Positions 61,705 to 64,000 of a stretch of 64,000 nt of DNA are shown one piece after another; positions within the stretch are counted from its first letter, which is position 1, and every line of letters starts with the position of its first letter. The position numbers and the translations under genes are program-made. This stretch comes from Stigmatella erecta (GTDB lineage Bacteria > Myxococcota > Myxococcia > Myxococcales > Myxococcaceae), in contig NZ_FOIJ01000001.1 in the NCBI RefSeq assembly GCF_900111745.1, forward strand, positions 558,001-622,000. Reading direction: 5' to 3'. The notes beneath the pieces were generated by a model. That model saw only the letters and a list, made by a program, of their open reading frames with translations, ran no database searches and was not told the origin of the DNA.

Positions 61705-62052
61705 ATGTTCACGACGAAGAAGGCCAAGCTGGTGGCGAAGAGCGGGCTGTACCGCAAGTGGCTGGCGCAGAAGCTGATCAACGACGTGCCGCGTGTCGCC
61801 AAGAACAAGTGGGACGACTTCGATCCGGATGACCTGCTGCACATGGTGGGGCTCACCACCTACAAGCCCGCCTCGACGGGCATCGGTGGCCTGGGCGCGT
61901 TCGTGATTGGCGCGGCGCTGGGCAGCGTGGTGGCGCTCCTGCTGGCCCCCACCCCGGGCGTGGACCTGCGCACCACGGTCAAGGACAAGGCCATCGGCTA
62001 CCTGAACAAGCAAAACATCAACCTGGGCCAGGAGAAGACCGCCCACGCGTAG
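61705..62052 (+). CDS. small YtxH-like membrane protein
   Basis: The 115-residue product has a polar basic front, one glycine-rich hydrophobic segment (about 72-93, GGLGAFVIGAALGSVVALLLAP) ending in the Ala-Pro of the YtxH motif, then a short amphipathic helix. ATG 61705 follows GGAGGG at 8-base spacing; two upstream in-frame ATGs are weaker. YtxH proteins are often linked to stress, but none has a known action. It is divergent from the carboxylase gene (219 bp) with no clear promoter. Confidence 0.72.
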   Translation: MFTTKKAKLVAKSGLYRKWLAQKLINDVPRVAKNKWDDFDPDDLLHMVGLTTYKPASTGIGGLGAFVIGAALGSVVALLLAPTPGVDLRTTVKDKAIGYLNKQNINLGQEKTAHA

Positions 62053-62129
62053 GCGGCTTCCCGACAGTTCAAGGTTGACGCGCGAGGGCGGGGGGAAACT
62101 CCCGCCCTTCGCCGTGGGGGGCTGGCATC

Positions 62130-63425
62130 ATGCGCGGCATGACGGCCCTTGCGATGCCCGGGGTGCGCCAGCGGCTGCGCTCCATCTTCGGCGGCTCGGT
62201 GGGCAACCTCATCGAGTGGTACGACTTCTACATCTACTCGGCGTTCTCGCTGTACTTCGCCAAGGCGTTCTTTCCGAGCGGCAACCCCATCGTCGAGCAG
62301 CTCAACACCGCGGGGGTGTTCGCCCTGGGCTTCCTGGTGCGCCCCGTGGGCGGCTGGGTCATGGGGCTCTACGCGGACCTCCGGGGACGGCGCGCCGCGT
62401 TGACGCTGTCCGTCACGCTGATGTGCCTGGGCTCGCTCGTCATCGCGCTCTGCCCGACATATGAGCAGGTGGGCGTGGCGGCGCCGATGGTGCTCGTGCT
62501 GGCGCGGCTGCTACAGGGGCTGTCGCTGGGCGGGGAGTATGGCACCAGCGCGACGTACCTGAGCGAGGTGGCCACCTCGCGCCACCGCGGCTTCTACAGC
62601 TCCTTCCAGTACGTCACGCTCATCATGGGCCAGCTGCTGGCCACGCTGACGTTGCTGCTGCTGCAGCGCCTGGTGCTCACCCATGGGCAACTCGAGGCCT
62701 GGGGGTGGCGCATCCCGTTCGTGTGCGGGGCGGCCCTGGCGGTCTTCGGCTTCTACATGCGCAGGAACATGGTGGAGACGGAGGCATTCCAGGCGGAGGC
62801 GGCGAAGCACCCGGTGCGCCACCCCATGCGGGAGCTGCTGAGCCACCCCCGGGAGATCGCCCTCGTGGTGGGGCTGACCCTGGGCGGCACCCTCGCCTTC
62901 TACACATACACCGTCTACATGCAGAAGTTCCTGGTGAACTCGGTGGGGCTCACGCGGGATCAGGCCACGCTCATCTCGGTGGCGTCGCTGTTCTTCTACA
63001 TGCTGTTGCAGCCGGTGTTCGGCCTGCTGTCCGACAAGGTGGGGCGCAAGCCGGTGCTGCTGTGGTTCGGGGTGATGGGCACGCTGTGCACGGTGCCCCT
63101 GCTGACGGCGCTGACACGCACGCGGGATGCGTTCACGGCGTTCCTGCTGGTGATGGCGGCGCTGGTCATCGTCTCGGGCTACACGTCCATCAACGCCGTG
63201 GTGAAGGCGGAGCTGTTCCCGGCGAACATCCGCGCCCTGGGCGTGGGGCTGCCCTACGCGCTGACGGTCTCCCTGTTCGGAGGAACGGCCGAGTACCTGG
63301 GCACGTGGCTGAAGCTGGCGGGCCATGAGGCGTGGTTCTTCTGGTACGTCACCACCTGCATCCTGTGCTCGCTGTTCGTCTATCTGTTCATGCGCGACAC
63401 GCAGCGGGAGCACCGGTTCGGCTGA
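62130..63425 (+). CDS. MHS-family MFS transporter (alpha-ketoglutarate/proline permease type)
   Basis: Twelve-span symporter of the metabolite:H+ group. The 431-residue protein opens with GGSVGNLIEWYDFYIYS, then LVRPVGGWVMGLYADLRGRRA (the loop 2-3 MFS motif), LARLLQGLSLGGEYGTSATYL, SSFQYVTLIMGQLLAT and, after the middle loop, LSDKVGRKPVL. It resembles KgtP. The actual organic acid or amino acid cannot be told. Of the start candidates at 62130 and 62139, the first is used; no strong ribosome site is seen. Confidence 0.9.
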   Translation: MRGMTALAMPGVRQRLRSIFGGSVGNLIEWYDFYIYSAFSLYFAKAFFPSGNPIVEQLNTAGVFALGFLVRPVGGWVMGLYADLRGRRAALTLSVTLMCLGSLVIALCPTYEQVGVAAPMVLVLARLLQGLSLGGEYGTSATYLSEVATSRHRGFYSSFQYVTLIMGQLLATLTLLLLQRLVLTHGQLEAWGWRIPFVCGAALAVFGFYMRRNMVETEAFQAEAAKHPVRHPMRELLSHPREIALVVGLTLGGTLAFYTYTVYMQKFLVNSVGLTRDQATLISVASLFFYMLLQPVFGLLSDKVGRKPVLLWFGVMGTLCTVPLLTALTRTRDAFTAFLLVMAALVIVSGYTSINAVVKAELFPANIRALGVGLPYALTVSLFGGTAEYLGTWLKLAGHEAWFFWYVTTCILCSLFVYLFMRDTQREHRFG

Positions 63426-63447
63426 CGCCCCCGAAAAGTCCGTGGGC

Positions 63448-63879
63448 TCATTCGATGTCCACGATCTTGTAGAAGGTCTCCCGGTACTCCACCTGGCTGT
63501 TCGGGGAATCCTCCGCCCAGCGCTCCCCCTTCCTGCGCTTCGCGAGCCGGAACTCATCCACCAGGAGGAGCCCCTCCGGAAACCCGTACCGGGTCCAGAG
63601 CTCGCGCCCGGCGAAGTTCTCGTAGCCCACGAACCACACCTCGCGCCGCGTCTGGAGCCGTTGAATATCCAGCGTCACCAGCGCCCCCGCGCTCACGGCC
63701 TCTTTCGGACCGAACTTCCGGGGCTGGAGCGCGTGATACTGGCGGCAGGCCCTCTCCACGCTCTTCACCATCCGCCGGTCCACCTCCGGATGCCGGTTCA
63801 GCTCCGCCAGCAGCTCGTCGTGTGCCAGCCGCAGGGCCTGAATCAACGGCTCCTTGCCACCCACCTTGAGGTTCACCAT
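63448..63879 (-). CDS. protein of unknown function
   Basis: From ATG 63879 the product is 143 residues, mixed helix and strand, charged, without signal or membrane segment (KEPLIQALRLAHDELLAEL, AGALVTLDIQRLQTRREVWFV, GYENFAGRELWTRYGFPEG). I do not recognise the family. The frame is open to 63960, and GTG 63894 is an alternative start, but the longer forms overlap the divergent gene that starts at 63878. It is convergent with the MHS transporter, 22 bp apart. Confidence 0.6.
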   Translation of the reverse strand: MVNLKVGGKEPLIQALRLAHDELLAELNRHPEVDRRMVKSVERACRQYHALQPRKFGPKEAVSAGALVTLDIQRLQTRREVWFVGYENFAGRELWTRYGFPEGLLLVDEFRLAKRRKGERWAEDSPNSQVEYRETFYKIVDIE

Positions 63880-64000
63880 GTCGAAGACGCTCACAGAGAA
63901 GGTTGGACAGGCCCTGGGCCTGGGCGATGCGCACCCTATCACCCCCTTCCAGGCCTCCATCCCCCAGAGCGCCCTGACGGATCTGAAGCAGCGCCTGGAC
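63878..64000 (+). CDS. epoxide hydrolase N-terminal (EHN) domain protein, partial
   Basis: The frame from ATG 63878 runs open to the window edge (41 codons). The part ITPFQASIPQSALTDLKQRLD matches the start of epoxide hydrolases of the EHN type (PF-x-I-x(3)-x-L-x-DL-x-x-RL). GAGG lies six bases before the ATG. The enzyme would open epoxides to diols through an alpha/beta-hydrolase domain, which lies beyond the window. Its ATG and the ATG of the leftward gene overlap in the palindrome CATG. Confidence 0.6.
   Translation, partial: MSKTLTEKVGQALGLGDAHPITPFQASIPQSALTDLKQRLD

Overview
The window looks like a chromosomal segment of a myxobacterium, most likely of the Cystobacterineae (a Stigmatella, Hyalangium or Myxococcus relative). 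Codon use is very GC-rich with strongly biased third positions. Several families are typical of that group: PilZ domains of the myxobacterial TIGR02266 type (one alone, one fused to Hsp70), a small AgmX/PglI C-terminal-type protein, a lipoprotein toxin resembling the SitA toxins moved by outer-membrane exchange with an Imm52-type immunity gene, and many lipoproteins of unknown function. No rRNA, tRNA, CRISPR array, insertion sequence or phage gene was seen, so the segment is mostly stable core genome with one clear accessory cassette.

Layout. 1-7.3 kb: the end of an ArsB/NhaD-type permease, RtcA, SppA, and divergent menaquinone genes (menF against menG/ubiE). 7.4-9.5 kb: an Mrp/ApbC Fe-S carrier and two small unknown genes. 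9.5-14.0 kb: a butyryl-CoA/beta-oxidation run (3-hydroxyacyl-CoA dehydrogenase, crotonase, two acyl-CoA dehydrogenases) holding a small TonB-like periplasmic protein. 14.05-16.5 kb: the accessory toxin/immunity cassette and a DUF3703 gene. The toxin gene is broken by a -1 shift at a run of seven C. 16.5-21.3 kb: a maltose/trehalose-type ABC importer (two permeases and a binding protein, no ATPase in view) divergent from a LamB-type porin, with palindromes between them. 21.5-26 kb: rpsA with promoter and terminator, and a two-gene unit of dihaem cytochrome lipoproteins. 26.2-28.8 kb: thiolase and both subunits of a 3-oxoacid CoA-transferase. 28.9-36.3 kb: PilZ protein, RNA methyltransferase, VWA protein, MiaB, a cNMP-binding protein and a DedA protein. 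36.3-42.4 kb: PilZ-Hsp70 fusion, guaB and guaA. 42.4-49.3 kb: HIBCH-type hydrolase, two Cys-rich unknowns, an S46 peptidase, a lipoprotein and a DUF3014 protein. 49.4-58.7 kb: a long leftward cluster, read in order meaB, rnc, cyclophilin, era, der, yfgM-like, bamB-like, NUDIX, RNase-H-like. 58.7-64 kb: acyl-CoA dehydrogenase, acyl-CoA carboxylase beta, a YtxH-like protein, an MHS-family transporter, an unknown gene, and the first codons of an epoxide hydrolase.

How the parts fit. Much of the window serves acyl-CoA metabolism: butyrate/acetoacetate interconversion, branched-chain and propionyl-CoA carboxylation, and the MeaB chaperone of methylmalonyl-CoA mutase. The rest is housekeeping (GMP synthesis, S1, Era/Der/RNase III, tRNA and rRNA modification, outer-membrane assembly) plus menaquinone synthesis. 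The points most worth a second look are the toxin whose reading frame hinges on a phased C7 run, the PilZ-Hsp70 fusion, a decayed partial copy of the cyclophilin gene beside era, and the operator-like palindromes of the malE/lamB interval.
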